A DNA stretch of 64,000 bases. Origin: Streptococcus mitis subsp. hohhotensis. Its GTDB lineage: Bacteria > Bacillota > Bacilli > Lactobacillales > Streptococcaceae. The DNA lies in the NCBI RefSeq assembly GCF_000722775.1, contig NZ_JPFZ01000006.1:93830-157829 (forward strand), read 5' to 3'. How positions within the stretch are numbered: position 1 is the first letter of the stretch; every line of letters starts with the position of its first letter. The notes beneath the pieces were generated by a model, which was not told the origin of the DNA, searched no databases, and saw nothing but the letters and a program-made list of their open reading frames with translations. Positions 7,411 through 15,998 of this stretch are shown piece by piece. Made by a program: the position numbers and the translations under genes.

Positions 7411-7454
7411 AAAAAGGGGCTGTCTGGCTTTTGCTTAACGCAAGCCACAGCCCC
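7411..7454 (-). terminator. Terminator between the TcpA cluster and the origin
   Basis: A long GC-rich hairpin (GGGGCTGT...ACAGCCCC with inner GGCTT/AAGCC) is followed on the minus strand by TTTTTATATT. It separates the 7461-9483 operon from rep. Confidence 0.75.
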
Positions 7455-7460
7455 AAGGGA

Positions 7461-8066
7461 TTAACGTTTTTGTCCAGTGAACCACAATTGGTTACGAACT
7501 CGAATAGGAGAGGAGAAATAATAGTCTGCGTGTTGGCTGACGATTTCTTCTTTTAATTGTGCTTCCATCTCTTTTAGGATTTTTTGCCCTTGTTGGTCTC
7601 TAGGGACTTTTAGAAAAATAGTGATGGTATCTTTTCGTATATCTACAATACACTTGCGAACAGCTCGGTTAAATCCTTTATGGATTGGATTGATGGTGGT
7701 AACGGTCTGGTGTTCAAGGTTGCTTATCTTCTGTACTCGTTCACGCTGAAACAGGAAGTGTCGCAACAGGAAAGTGTGATAGACAGATTGGATATAGTTC
7801 CGAAGACTATCTGTTTTCAACCGTTGTATTATCTCTAATCCAGTCAATAGTAAGGCAAGTAGTAGTGAAATAAGAGCGGATTTGTGACTTACAGAACTAA
7901 TGGTATCAGTAATGTTTTTAACTGAATCTAGGTTGACAAATGAGATGTTGGCTAATTGGACGGAAAGAAAATTGAATAGCCAGCCGAAGACAGAGCAGAT
8001 AGGAGTAGAGAGAACCAAATATAGTATAAGATTGAAACTTCTTATAAAGTAGTTTTTTGTGGTCAT
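7461..8066 (-). CDS. Membrane protein of the mobilization module
   Basis: 201 residues. Two membrane segments, at about residues 10-38 and 60-78, are followed by a soluble basic domain (about 85-201) with predicted strand/helix alternation. It overlaps the TcpA gene by 4 nt and is probably translated with it. It may dock the coupling ATPase to the membrane; that is an inference from position. I do not recognise a named family. Confidence 0.65.
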   Translation of the reverse strand: MTTKNYFIRSFNLILYLVLSTPICSVFGWLFNFLSVQLANISFVNLDSVKNITDTISSVSHKSALISLLLALLLTGLEIIQRLKTDSLRNYIQSVYHTFLLRHFLFQRERVQKISNLEHQTVTTINPIHKGFNRAVRKCIVDIRKDTITIFLKVPRDQQGQKILKEMEAQLKEEIVSQHADYYFSSPIRVRNQLWFTGQKR

Positions 8067-9163
8067 AGGATACCTCGCTTAGTGTAGTAGGTTGGACAGA
8101 GTAGGGGCAGAACTTGGTAGGGGTGTTCATTGTCGATAACTTGGATGATACCTGTACCATGTCCTGTTGGAATGACAATCCCCTCTGGATCGAGGTCAGG
8201 AAATAAAAATTGAGTAGTTTTCTGATTGATATTTCCAATTTGTAACAATACGTTTAGCTGTTCCCTTACTGAAATTGGGATAGTATTGTGGTCAAAACGC
8301 TGACTTACTAAAAATAGATGGATTTTGGTAGCACGTCCTAACAAGGCAATCTGTGAGAGTAAGGAGAAAAATGCTTCTTTGATATTCTTATTGACTCCCT
8401 CTGATAGAGCTAGGACTTCATCAATAACAATAGTTAGATGGGTAAATTGATGGTTGGGATTATCATACAAGATAGCTTGTCGTTTTTGAATGAGATTTGC
8501 ACATTGACTTAATTGTTCGTTGACCTGTGATACAAAATCAGATTTTGAACGGTTTTCGACAGGGTGGATAACGGAAATATGATTTTCTCTTGCCCAACGA
8601 CTTGGGGTATCAAATTTCGGGTCAATGATAATCAAGTCAGACATATGCTTCAGTACACTCAAGAAGTAAGTGAGAGCATACGATTTCCCAGAACCTGAAT
8701 TTCCAGCAATAGCCCAGTGATTGACCTTGTCTAAATTGAGTTCAAAGTGCTTCATGATAGGGATTTTCCCATGTGGCAATCTGGCTGAAAACTTATCCAA
8801 ATCAGGAATCGCTAAACGTTCTGAAATCCCTCTTTTCCAAGGGAAGAATAAACCACGTTGAATGTGTAAGTCATCTGTGTCTAGAGGGACAAAATAGGTA
8901 GCATTTTGTTTTAGAAGCGTATATTGTGGGTAAAGTGAAGCATTGGCAATCAGAAAGATTTTCTTGTATAAGTCGTCATCGAGGATATAAGCGCACGGTA
9001 GGCGAGGGACAAAGACAAAGCCGTCTTCTTGAATAATGACGTTAAAAGAATTAGTATAGCTGGTTTCCCCCTGCATTAAAGCCCCTAGAGCCATGTTTAG
9101 GCTCTGGAGCAGGTAAGATTGCAGGAAAGGTTGGTTCAGCACATCACGAGATTGTGAGGTCAT
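8063..9163 (-). CDS. FtsK/SpoIIIE-type coupling ATPase (TcpA-like)
   Basis: 366 residues. Walker A is AIAGNSGSGKSYALTYF at about residue 152, and Walker B is THLTIVIDEVLALSEG at about 247. An RFDHNTIPISVREQLNVLLQ region fits the sensor part of FtsK-like ATPases. No membrane helix is obvious, so the adjacent membrane protein may supply one. Family members couple the relaxase-DNA complex to a secretion channel. With no secretion genes nearby, the element would have to use a helper's channel. Confidence 0.85.
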   Translation of the reverse strand: MTSQSRDVLNQPFLQSYLLQSLNMALGALMQGETSYTNSFNVIIQEDGFVFVPRLPCAYILDDDLYKKIFLIANASLYPQYTLLKQNATYFVPLDTDDLHIQRGLFFPWKRGISERLAIPDLDKFSARLPHGKIPIMKHFELNLDKVNHWAIAGNSGSGKSYALTYFLSVLKHMSDLIIIDPKFDTPSRWARENHISVIHPVENRSKSDFVSQVNEQLSQCANLIQKRQAILYDNPNHQFTHLTIVIDEVLALSEGVNKNIKEAFFSLLSQIALLGRATKIHLFLVSQRFDHNTIPISVREQLNVLLQIGNINQKTTQFLFPDLDPEGIVIPTGHGTGIIQVIDNEHPYQVLPLLCPTYYTKRGIL

Positions 9164-9483
9164 TACCGAACCTCCTTGATACCATTTGCTTTGAAGTAAA
9201 CGTTATATTTTACTTCGCAGGCTTGTAGGGTGTCAAATTGAATCATGGATTGAAACGCTGGAAGCTCAATCGTATCTTCGAATTTTACTTGGAAAGGGTC
9301 TTGCCCTTCCTGTACAAACCATGCTTTATAGGCTACGATTTCTCCTGTTGGTTTTCCTTCTTCAAACCGTTGTTGTGGTTCAAGTTCGGTACTAAGTGAG
9401 TAAATCGGTTGTTTTTGACTGATAATTTTATCAGCCAATGTAGTTGTATAACCACCTTTTGTTGTTTTCATTTTAAACGCCAT
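9163..9483 (-). CDS. DUF961 / YdcP-like protein
   Basis: 106 residues, resembling the small DUF961 proteins that precede TcpA in Tn916-type elements (YTTTLADKIISQKQPIYSLS, then FKVKFEDTIELPAF-like strands). It shares one nucleotide with the next gene's start. A good AAGGAGG-type RBS precedes the ATG. Molecular function is unknown; it belongs to the conjugation-module operon. Confidence 0.75.
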   Translation of the reverse strand: MAFKMKTTKGGYTTTLADKIISQKQPIYSLSTELEPQQRFEEGKPTGEIVAYKAWFVQEGQDPFQVKFEDTIELPAFQSMIQFDTLQACEVKYNVYFKANGIKEVR

Positions 9484-9584
9484 AGGGTTGTTCCTCCTTT
9501 ATTATTGAGAAATAATACGAATGAGACTTGCTCGGTTTTGGTCGTGAGCTGGACGTAGTTGCTCTAGTTATGTATCACCTCCTT

Positions 9585-9620
9585 ATTACTAAGGAGAATG
9601 AGACAACCAAACGCAAAGTT
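9585..9620 (-). promoter_or_regulatory. Two-block conserved motif upstream of the DUF961 operon
   Basis: Same layout as 7285-7320: AACTTTGC, 14 nt, TTCTCCTTAGTAAT on the minus strand. It lies about 100 bp upstream of the operon start. Confidence 0.5.
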
Positions 9621-9682
9621 ATTTGTTAAATTTTTAATTTTTTTATAAAAAATCCAGTGACAGAGACACTGGATTTGAGGTA

Positions 9683-10132
9683 TTAGCGATAACTTTTTAA
9701 TAAAGGAGCTAATTTTTTTAGTGCTTTACAATAATGAGATTTGACAGTTACATCACTCATTTTCTTGTAATGTTCAGTGATATAGCGAGCCGTTTCTTTA
9801 TAGCTTGAACCTTGTTCCGCTATCATTTCAACAATCTTACTGTCAATTTCTGATAGGGATGCTTTAGCTTCACGAATAGCTTGTCTTAACTCCGCTAGGA
9901 TTAAAGCTTCTTCGGGATTCAAATCAGAACTTGCAACTACTTCATAGCGTTCACGTCGTTTACCGTTATTACGAGATATGCTTTCTTCCATACTTCGTTT
10001 ATGGTGGTATCGGTCACGCCGTTCTGCATTACTTTGTTCTTGTTGAAGCAAACGAGTTACTTCATTCCAATTTTTAGCTTTAATAGCTTCTTTGATTTTA
10101 CGCTCACGACGTTCTTGTACTTTATTACTCAT
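9683..10132 (-). CDS. Sigma-70 region-4-like regulator
   Basis: 149 residues from the ATG at 10132, which has AAGGAG 10 nt upstream; an upstream in-frame extension lacks an RBS. The N-terminus is highly charged and basic. The C-terminal 70 residues look like a region-4 helix-turn-helix (SSYKETARYITEHYKKMSDVTVKSHYCKALKKL) with preceding helices. Sigma-like small proteins are common in Tn916-family elements. It may act on the two shared upstream motifs at 7285 and 9585; that is speculation. Confidence 0.6.
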   Translation of the reverse strand: MSNKVQERRERKIKEAIKAKNWNEVTRLLQQEQSNAERRDRYHHKRSMEESISRNNGKRRERYEVVASSDLNPEEALILAELRQAIREAKASLSEIDSKIVEMIAEQGSSYKETARYITEHYKKMSDVTVKSHYCKALKKLAPLLKSYR

Positions 10133-10452
10133 AATGATGAGCTCCTTTCTGTCCTTTGGACAGAAGGAAACAAAATGAGCAAATATTGAACGCTGAGTAT
10201 ACCAAAAGGCACAACAAAGAAACAGCGAAACAATTCTATGCAAGACATGACCTTTATCGTCATGTCATCATATTTGTTTCAATCTGTCCTTTGATGGCCA
10301 TCAATTTGGACTATTAAAATTTATATCAAGAGTTTTTCTTGATATATTCAGTATAAGGCGTAATGTTCTTTTATTTTTTACTTCTTTTTTTACTTCAATA
10401 GACTAATTTGTAAAACGAGGCGCAAAAAAAGACTAGGCGATTCACCTAGTCT
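10133..10452. promoter_or_regulatory. Palindrome-rich control region of the element
   Basis: Three inverted repeats in 320 bp without a gene: CCTTTCTGTCC/GGACAGAAGG at 10144-10167, GACATGAC/GTCATGTC at 10244-10266, and a perfect 14-bp palindrome TTGATGGCCATCAA at 10291-10304. CTGTCC occurs in the first and again beside the third. These could be operators or an origin of transfer. Confidence 0.5.
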
Positions 10453-10454
10453 TT
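10424..10454 (-). terminator. Terminator of the large XRE gene
   Basis: On the minus strand AAAGACTAGG pairs with CCTAGTC and is followed by seven T. The hairpin overlaps the stop codon. Confidence 0.75.
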
Positions 10455-11868
10455 AAAGAGCAAATTTTCGTATCTCCTCTTCACTTAATAATTTAATAAA
10501 GGCCTGTTGTACGTTATCTAAAGCGTGAGCCATTGACAGCAACTCCTTATTTAATTGTTCTTGGAAATAGTATGTTACTTGGGTGTTATTAGTCAATAAC
10601 CCCACAATATGGCGATTGACGCTTGTATTGTCTAAATTAATATCATATAGGTCAACTAAATCAATAAGGTCGATTTCGCTTAGTCCTTGAGCTGCAGCTT
10701 CTTCAATTCTTTTCTTATCCTCTAGTGAAAATCTTGTTGGCTCTAATTGAATAGTGTGCCTTTCTTGAATTGGTCTTGTTGCATAAGGGTTGGAAACCCA
10801 ACTGATAATTTCATCAAAAGTTCTTTCCTCAGTCCTTTCTATATCATTGGATTGATAAATATTAATGCCTAGATTTGCCAACTCTTCTTTAGAATATTTT
10901 TGATATAACTCTGCGATATCCTTACCTTGACTGAGTAATTTCATATAGTCCTCATATATCTGTTTGAATTTCACTCCATCTATTTGTTGACCACCAGTCA
11001 TACTAAACGAATAGGTTGTTCTTCCTTTTTGAGAAATAACTAATGGGACGGATGTAAGGTAAGATTTTGGAATATTCTCTTTATACATTCTTTCTAATAT
11101 ATCATTTACCATAAATCCGATATTAAACAAGGGATTTTCTTTGAGTTTTTTTATTAGATTAGGGATAATTTCTGTCGAAACATTATCATACCACCATTTA
11201 TTGATGAGAGGATCAATGTTTTCTTGCCTAAATGTTGAGGGTATGTCATTTCCGCCTAATTCAAATAGGATACCACAGACATTAACTTCAAATGATTTAA
11301 TTAAATTATCCCCTAACATCAACCAAAGAATATCAAACATTTCTTCAAAATCAATGACAGTCAATTCATTGATGGTACGGGTTCTAAAACTTCTAGCGGG
11401 GTTATAACTTTTTCCACCAACCCATACGTCAATGTCATCTTTCTTGTGAAAAGTATCCATTTCAGTTTCAGTAGAAATCATAAATCTTTTTCTTTGAATA
11501 TTGAAATTTGCAAATGTCTTGGCAATACTTAGACAACTTGATTGGATTGAAATTAAATCATCACTCATGAAAGAATATAGTTTTTCATCTACAGCCTCTA
11601 AATCTCTATATAAAATAGAACTGAAAAAATAATGAAACAGATTCTCAATAAACTCATCTAACTCTCCAAAAACGATATACGTATAGCTCGAAGCGGTTAG
11701 AGCATTTAAATAAACTAACATCGAACTCGTAATTGGTCGCTTACCACTTTCAACTTGACTAACTTGACCTGCATTGCCTAGTTCGCTTTGTGTAATATTG
11801 TATTTTTTTCTTAAATTTTTGATACGAGTAGGTATTTCTTGTGAATAATTTTCTTCAAAAAATTTCAT
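10453..11868 (-). CDS. Large XRE-type HTH protein of unknown function
   Basis: 471 residues from the ATG at 11868 with an AGGGGGG RBS. An N-terminal Cro/CI helix-turn-helix covers about residues 10-65 (RIKNLRKKYNITQSELG, QVSQVESGKRPIT). The remaining 400 residues are not recognised: helical, no membrane segments, no clear enzyme motif. It is far larger than a plain repressor, so it may sense a ligand or be a cargo effector. It lies between the cad genes and the mobilization module. Base composition is more AT-rich than the core genome. Confidence 0.7.
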   Translation of the reverse strand: MKFFEENYSQEIPTRIKNLRKKYNITQSELGNAGQVSQVESGKRPITSSMLVYLNALTASSYTYIVFGELDEFIENLFHYFFSSILYRDLEAVDEKLYSFMSDDLISIQSSCLSIAKTFANFNIQRKRFMISTETEMDTFHKKDDIDVWVGGKSYNPARSFRTRTINELTVIDFEEMFDILWLMLGDNLIKSFEVNVCGILFELGGNDIPSTFRQENIDPLINKWWYDNVSTEIIPNLIKKLKENPLFNIGFMVNDILERMYKENIPKSYLTSVPLVISQKGRTTYSFSMTGGQQIDGVKFKQIYEDYMKLLSQGKDIAELYQKYSKEELANLGINIYQSNDIERTEERTFDEIISWVSNPYATRPIQERHTIQLEPTRFSLEDKKRIEEAAAQGLSEIDLIDLVDLYDINLDNTSVNRHIVGLLTNNTQVTYYFQEQLNKELLSMAHALDNVQQAFIKLLSEEEIRKFAL

Positions 11869-11918
11869 ATATAATCCCCCTATAATCATGGAAAAGTAGA
11901 AAGTAGTAGAAATAGTTG

Positions 11919-12257
11919 TTATCCTAGTTGATTAAAAAAATCTCTGATTTCCTCATCTTTTATAAAATAATATATAATTTTCCCCTCTCTTCTAGTGTCC
12001 AAGATGTTTTGATTGGCTAGTTTACGAAGATGGTGGGAGGCAGATGCCATACTGAGATTTAATAAACAGGCTATATCGCAGACACAGAGTTCTTCGACGG
12101 CAAGGAGATAAAAGATGATATTTATCTGTTTATTATCGGTAAATTTTGATAAAATGCGAAGTGATTTTTGGACTTTTTCCTTTTCAAGGTAGTTCGTTGC
12201 GGTTGTAACATTTTGTTGATTTATAACATCCACTTGACAGATACTATCTTTTTTCAT
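11919..12257 (-). CDS. cadX: CadX/CadC-type metal-sensing repressor (ArsR family)
   Basis: 112 residues from the ATG at 12257 (AGGAGAAAAAATT-ATG). An ArsR/SmtB winged helix with the ELCVCDIA metal-binding motif in helix 3, DNA-recognition helix LSMASASHHLRKL, and an additional N-terminal Cys (DSICQVDV), matching the CadC type-1 metal site. It should repress the cadD promoter until Cd, Zn or Pb binds. It lies 11 nt after cadD in the same operon. Confidence 0.88.
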   Translation of the reverse strand: MKKDSICQVDVINQQNVTTATNYLEKEKVQKSLRILSKFTDNKQINIIFYLLAVEELCVCDIACLLNLSMASASHHLRKLANQNILDTRREGKIIYYFIKDEEIRDFFNQLG

Positions 12258-12268
12258 AATTTTTTCTC

Positions 12269-12883
12269 CTAGCCTAACACAGCCCATAGCATGTCAAAGC
12301 TGTTGTTTTCAATCAGGATATACATCCCCAATCCTAAATAGACAACGGCAATAAACCATCTACTATATTTTTCCAAAGTTTCTCCAACAGAAGGGACTTG
12401 TGCTAATTTTTGTGCAGAAAAAACCAAGAGATAAATCATGACTAGAAAAGTAAGTAAAGTCACTATCAAATTCGCTAAATTTAAGGTGGTAAAATATGGG
12501 ACAAAGACACCAATATTGTCAGCGCCACAACTTGCAAAAGTAATCATAGCGACTAGAAAAATCAGGTTTTTATTGTCTTTGCGCAAACCTTCTTTGGCAA
12601 TAGCTTCTCCATCAGAATCTCCTAAAAGCAAAACTTTTAGGCCTAGGAAAATTGGAATCAAACCGAGTAAACCTAAAATCTCTTTACTAGGAATATAATT
12701 TAAGACAAATGCAAAAAGCAAACTTAGGAATATTAGACTAACAGAGCCTAGAAATTGTCCTAAATAGATGTTAATGATGTCTTTTCTGCTTTTTCTTTTG
12801 GCAAAAAATAACATTAGGATAATAAGTAAGTCTACGGCTGTCCCAGAATACAGTATTATTGAAGTAACAACATTTTGAATCAT
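12269..12883 (-). CDS. cadD: CadD-family cadmium resistance transporter
   Basis: 204 residues from the ATG at 12883 (GAGGTGTTTT-ATG). Five to six membrane helices. The sequence fits the CadD family: an early helix GTAVDLLIILMLFF, central IYLGQFLG, and FASCGADNIGVFVPYF. Members lower cadmium sensitivity, presumably by export. It is followed by cadX. The promoter with palindrome lies immediately upstream. This pair is the only recognisable cargo of the element. Confidence 0.88.
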   Translation of the reverse strand: MIQNVVTSIILYSGTAVDLLIILMLFFAKRKSRKDIINIYLGQFLGSVSLIFLSLLFAFVLNYIPSKEILGLLGLIPIFLGLKVLLLGDSDGEAIAKEGLRKDNKNLIFLVAMITFASCGADNIGVFVPYFTTLNLANLIVTLLTFLVMIYLLVFSAQKLAQVPSVGETLEKYSRWFIAVVYLGLGMYILIENNSFDMLWAVLG

Positions 12884-12893
12884 AAAACACCTC

Positions 12894-12944
12894 ATTCAAA
12901 TATATTTTTGAATGTATTTTAACATTAAACTTTGTAGATGTCAA
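12894..12944 (-). promoter_or_regulatory. cadD promoter and probable CadX operator
   Basis: On the minus strand TTGACA, 17 nt, TAAAAT, followed by the palindrome ATTCAAA-6 nt-TTTGAAT (12894-12913) at the expected start region. The palindrome resembles ArsR/SmtB operators. Confidence 0.75.
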
Positions 12945-12991
12945 CTTAAAATTCACCAAAATATAGATAAGGCGTTAGTGTACCAAATATT

Positions 12992-13025
12992 AAAAAGCCC
13001 TGCCATCGAAATGATAGCAGGGCTT
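12992..13025 (-). terminator. Terminator of rpmF-rpmG
   Basis: AAGCCCTGC pairs with GCAGGGCTT and is followed on the minus strand by TTTTTAATA. It lies inside the element end, so the element supplies the terminator for the ribosomal operon. Confidence 0.75.
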
Positions 13026-13055
13026 AACTTCAATATCCAGATGATATATTTATCT

Positions 13056-13192
13056 AAAAAAGGTAGAGTAAAAGGTAGAGTTTTTATTGATTTGTAGTGC
13101 GATATAATGAGTTTCAAAAAATCAAAAATCACTTTAAATCAATATTTTGACGTCTATTGACGTGTACTGAAACCCTTACTTCACCTCTGTAA
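13056..13192. repeat. attR: element right end with rpmG 3' codons
   Basis: GGTAGAG repeats at 13062 and 13074, then 121 bp to ACCTCTGTAA at 13183-13192. It is a diverged direct copy of 4824-4958. Its minus strand gives the present last codons and stop of rpmG. Confidence 0.7.
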
Positions 13193-13325
13193 ACACAACG
13201 TGTTTGCGAAGTTTTGGTGAGTATTTCTTCAATTGAAGACGGTCTGGAGTGTTACGTTTGTTTTTAGAAGTAAGGTACAAGCGTTCACCAGATTCTTTGT
13301 GTTCAAGTGTAATATTTACGCGCAT
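13176..13325 (-). CDS. rpmG: 50S ribosomal protein L33
   Basis: 49 residues, standard L33 length: [20 protein letters not shown], ending [12 protein letters not shown]. No CxxC pairs, so this is the zinc-independent form. A GGGAGA RBS precedes the ATG. It lies 15 nt after rpmF in the same operon. The last four codons and stop come from the integrated element but keep the same protein sequence. Confidence 0.95.
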
Positions 13326-13340
13326 GGTATCTCCCTTCTA

Positions 13341-13523
13341 TTATTCAGCTGATGCAGCTTTAGCGATTTTACGTCCTTTGTAGTATCCTTTAAGTGATAC
13401 ACGGTGAGAACGTGAGTAATCTCCAGTAGTTTCGTCAAAGTTTACAGATGGAGCTGTTACTTTGTAGTGTGTACGACGTTTGTTTTTCTTCGCTTTTGAA
13501 GTGCGACGTGCAGGTACTGCCAT
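13341..13523 (-). CDS. rpmF: 50S ribosomal protein L32
   Basis: 60 residues: [20 protein letters not shown], with conserved [18 protein letters not shown]. It lacks the cysteine pairs of zinc-binding L32 forms. AAAGGAGA lies upstream of the ATG. First gene of the rpmF-rpmG operon, divergent from ilvD. Confidence 0.97.
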
Positions 13524-13717
13524 TTCGATTTCTCCTTTAGGTATTTATATTCGATTCAATCTACTGATTTTCATCAACCATACTAGGATAACACATTTTT
13601 TTTGTAAAGTAAAGTTACTTGACAAAAAAAGATGAAAAAAATAGAAGCCATTCAATCTAATTAATCGAAATTTTCTGAAAATTCAAGAATTTTCTTCTGT
13701 TCATTGCCTTTAAAATG

Positions 13718-13726
13718 TGCTATAAT
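13718..13726 (+). promoter_or_regulatory. ilvD extended -10 promoter
   Basis: TGC-TATAAT with no good -35, 28 nt before the ATG. The GGGAGGGAT RBS follows. Confidence 0.6.
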
Positions 13727-13753
13727 AGTTAAAACTGAAACGGGAGGGATAAG

Positions 13754-15457
13754 ATGACAGAATTAGATAAACGTCACCGCAGTAGCATTTATGACAGCAT
13801 GGTTAAATCACCAAACCGTGCCATGCTTCGTGCGACTGGTATGACAGATAAGGACTTTGAAACACCGATTGTGGGAGTGATTTCGACTTGGGCGGAAAAT
13901 ACACCATGTAACATTCACTTGCATGATTTTGGGAAATTGGCTAAAGAAGGTGTCAAATCAGCAGGTGCTTGGCCTGTGCAGTTTGGAACTATTACCGTAG
14001 CGGACGGGATTGCCATGGGAACGCCTGGGATGCGTTTCTCTTTGACATCTCGTGATATCATTGCGGACTCAATCGAGGCGGCTATGGGTGGTCACAACGT
14101 GGATGCCTTTGTCGCTATCGGTGGCTGTGACAAGAACATGCCTGGTTCTATGATTGCCATTGCTAATATGGATATCCCAGCTATTTTCGCCTATGGTGGA
14201 ACCATTGCACCGGGAAATCTTGATGGCAAGGACATTGACTTGGTTTCTGTCTTTGAAGGTATCGGAAAATGGAACCACGGTGATATGACAGCTGAGGACG
14301 TGAAGCGTCTTGAATGTAATGCCTGCCCTGGCCCTGGTGGCTGTGGAGGTATGTATACAGCTAATACTATGGCGACTGCTATCGAAGTTCTCGGTATGAG
14401 TTTGCCAGGCTCTTCATCTCACCCAGCTGAATCAGCTGATAAGAAAGAAGACATCGAAGCAGCAGGACGTGCTGTTGTCAAGATGTTGGAGCTCGGTCTC
14501 AAGCCATCAGATATCTTGACTCGTGAAGCCTTTGAAGATGCTATCACTGTAACTATGGCTCTCGGTGGCTCTACAAATGCCACTCTTCACTTGCTTGCCA
14601 TTGCACATGCGGCTAATGTTGATTTGTCACTTGAGGACTTCAATACGATCCAAGAGCGTGTGCCTCACTTGGCCGACTTGAAACCATCTGGTCAGTATGT
14701 CTTCCAAGACCTCTATGAAGTCGGTGGTGTGCCTGCGGTTATGAGATATCTCTTGGCAAATGGTTTCCTTCATGGCGATCGCATCACATGTACTGGTAAG
14801 ACTGTTGCTGAAAACTTGGCTGATTTTGCAGACCTTACACCAGGCCAAAAAGTCATCATGCCACTTGAAAATCCAAAACGTGCAGACGGTCCGCTTATCA
14901 TCTTGAACGGGAACCTTGCCCCTGACGGTGCGGTTGCCAAGGTATCAGGTGTGAAAGTGCGTCGTCACGTTGGACCAGCTAAGGTCTTTGACTCAGAAGA
15001 AGATGCTATTCAGGCCGTTCTGACAGATGAAATCGTTGATGGCGATGTTGTCGTTGTTCGTTTCGTTGGACCTAAGGGTGGTCCTGGTATGCCTGAGATG
15101 CTCTCACTTTCATCCATGATCGTTGGTAAAGGTCAAGGAGACAAGGTTGCCCTCTTGACAGACGGACGTTTCTCTGGTGGTACTTATGGTCTGGTTGTTG
15201 GACATATCGCTCCTGAAGCTCAGGATGGTGGACCGATTGCCTACCTCCGTACAGGTGATATCGTTACGGTTGATCAGGATACCAAAGAAATTTCCATGGC
15301 CGTATCCGAAGAAGAACTTGAAAAACGCAAGGCAGAAACAATCTTGCCACCACTTTACAGCCGTGGTGTCCTTGGTAAATATGCCCATATCGTATCATCT
15401 GCTTCTCGTGGAGCTGTGACAGACTTCTGGAATATGGACAAGTCAGGTAAAAAATAA
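13754..15457 (+). CDS. ilvD: Dihydroxy-acid dehydratase
   Basis: 567 residues, full length. It dehydrates 2,3-dihydroxy-isovalerate and -methylvalerate, the third common step of valine/isoleucine synthesis. Fe-S ligands are visible: [10 protein letters not shown] near 120, and [20 protein letters not shown] near 190. The C-terminal swivelling domain has GRFSGGTYG and VGHIAPEA. It stands alone, away from the other ilv genes. Confidence 0.97.
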   Translation: MTELDKRHRSSIYDSMVKSPNRAMLRATGMTDKDFETPIVGVISTWAENTPCNIHLHDFGKLAKEGVKSAGAWPVQFGTITVADGIAMGTPGMRFSLTSRDIIADSIEAAMGGHNVDAFVAIGGCDKNMPGSMIAIANMDIPAIFAYGGTIAPGNLDGKDIDLVSVFEGIGKWNHGDMTAEDVKRLECNACPGPGGCGGMYTANTMATAIEVLGMSLPGSSSHPAESADKKEDIEAAGRAVVKMLELGLKPSDILTREAFEDAITVTMALGGSTNATLHLLAIAHAANVDLSLEDFNTIQERVPHLADLKPSGQYVFQDLYEVGGVPAVMRYLLANGFLHGDRITCTGKTVAENLADFADLTPGQKVIMPLENPKRADGPLIILNGNLAPDGAVAKVSGVKVRRHVGPAKVFDSEEDAIQAVLTDEIVDGDVVVVRFVGPKGGPGMPEMLSLSSMIVGKGQGDKVALLTDGRFSGGTYGLVVGHIAPEAQDGGPIAYLRTGDIVTVDQDTKEISMAVSEEELEKRKAETILPPLYSRGVLGKYAHIVSSASRGAVTDFWNMDKSGKK

Positions 15458-15460
15458 ACT

Positions 15461-15493
15461 CAAAAAGCAAGCCAACTTCGGCTTGCTTCTTTT
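15461..15493 (+). terminator. ilvD terminator
   Basis: AAGCAAGCC-aacttc-GGCTTGCTT followed by a short T-rich run. Confidence 0.7.
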
Positions 15494-15518
15494 CATCTCC
15501 AAAAGTGATTTGCCTGCT

Positions 15519-15658
15519 TATACTCAATAAAAATCAAAGAGCAAACTAGAAAGCTAGGCGCAGGTTGCTCAAAATACTGTTTTGAGGTTGCAGATAGAAC
15601 TGACGAAGTCAGTAACATCTATACGATAAGGCTAAGCTGACGTGGTTTGAAGAGTATT
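15519..15658 (-). repeat. BOX element, A-B-C type
   Basis: Reverse orientation. It has the boxC end (TACTCAATAAAAATCAAAGA), one boxB (ACTGACGAAGTCAG region) and the boxA end (TGACGTGGTTTGAAGAGTAT). It abuts the stop codon of the DUF59 gene. Confidence 0.88.
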
Positions 15659-15998
15659 AACGAGGTGGCAGTCCAAGGGCAATGCGGCCGTAGCGACTGA
15701 TTCGTGTGATTTTCCAAGCAGGCGACCAGGTAACTTCAACCTTGACATCTTCGATACCCTCGATTTGTTTCAGACCTGCGACGATTTCGATAGGCAGGCT
15801 TTCGGCGCAATCACAGGCAGTATCAGTGAAGGTCATGACAATCTTGCAGAGACCCGTTTCATCCAGATTGATTTCATAAATCAGCCCTAGATTGTAAACA
15901 TCCAATTCCACATCTGTATCAAAAACCTTCTCTAGTTTTTCGATAATTTGGTCTTGTAAGGCCAAAGCGCGGTCATTGATTTTGATATCGTCTCTCAT
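15657..15998 (-). CDS. DUF59 / MIP18-family iron-sulfur assembly-like protein
   Basis: 113 residues. DUF59 core: LGLIYEINLDETGLCKIVMT, then TDTACDCAESLPIEIVAGL and VEVTWSPAW. Relatives (SufT, PaaD) act in Fe-S cluster delivery. The C-terminus ends in a basic GLPPR tail. A GGAGG RBS sits 8 nt before the ATG. The neighbouring Fe-S enzyme IlvD is a possible client, which is only an inference. The TAA stop sits at the BOX boundary. Confidence 0.85.
   Translation of the reverse strand: MRDDIKINDRALALQDQIIEKLEKVFDTDVELDVYNLGLIYEINLDETGLCKIVMTFTDTACDCAESLPIEIVAGLKQIEGIEDVKVEVTWSPAWKITRISRYGRIALGLPPR

Larger units (their letters stand above)
4949..13192. mobile_element. Integrative mobilizable element in the 3' end of rpmG, carrying cadDX
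   Basis: Bounded by ACCTCTGTAA direct repeats at 4949-4958 and 13183-13192, about 8.2 kb apart. It carries integrase, excisionase, rolling-circle Rep, TcpA coupling ATPase, DUF961, regulators and a cadmium-resistance pair. No type IV secretion genes are present, so it should be mobilized by a helper rather than self-transmit. GGTAGAG repeats with a 12-bp period lie at both ends (5032/5044 and 13062/13074), as expected for integrase arm sites. Gene order resembles the Rep/TcpA modules of Tn916-family elements. Confidence 0.8.
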
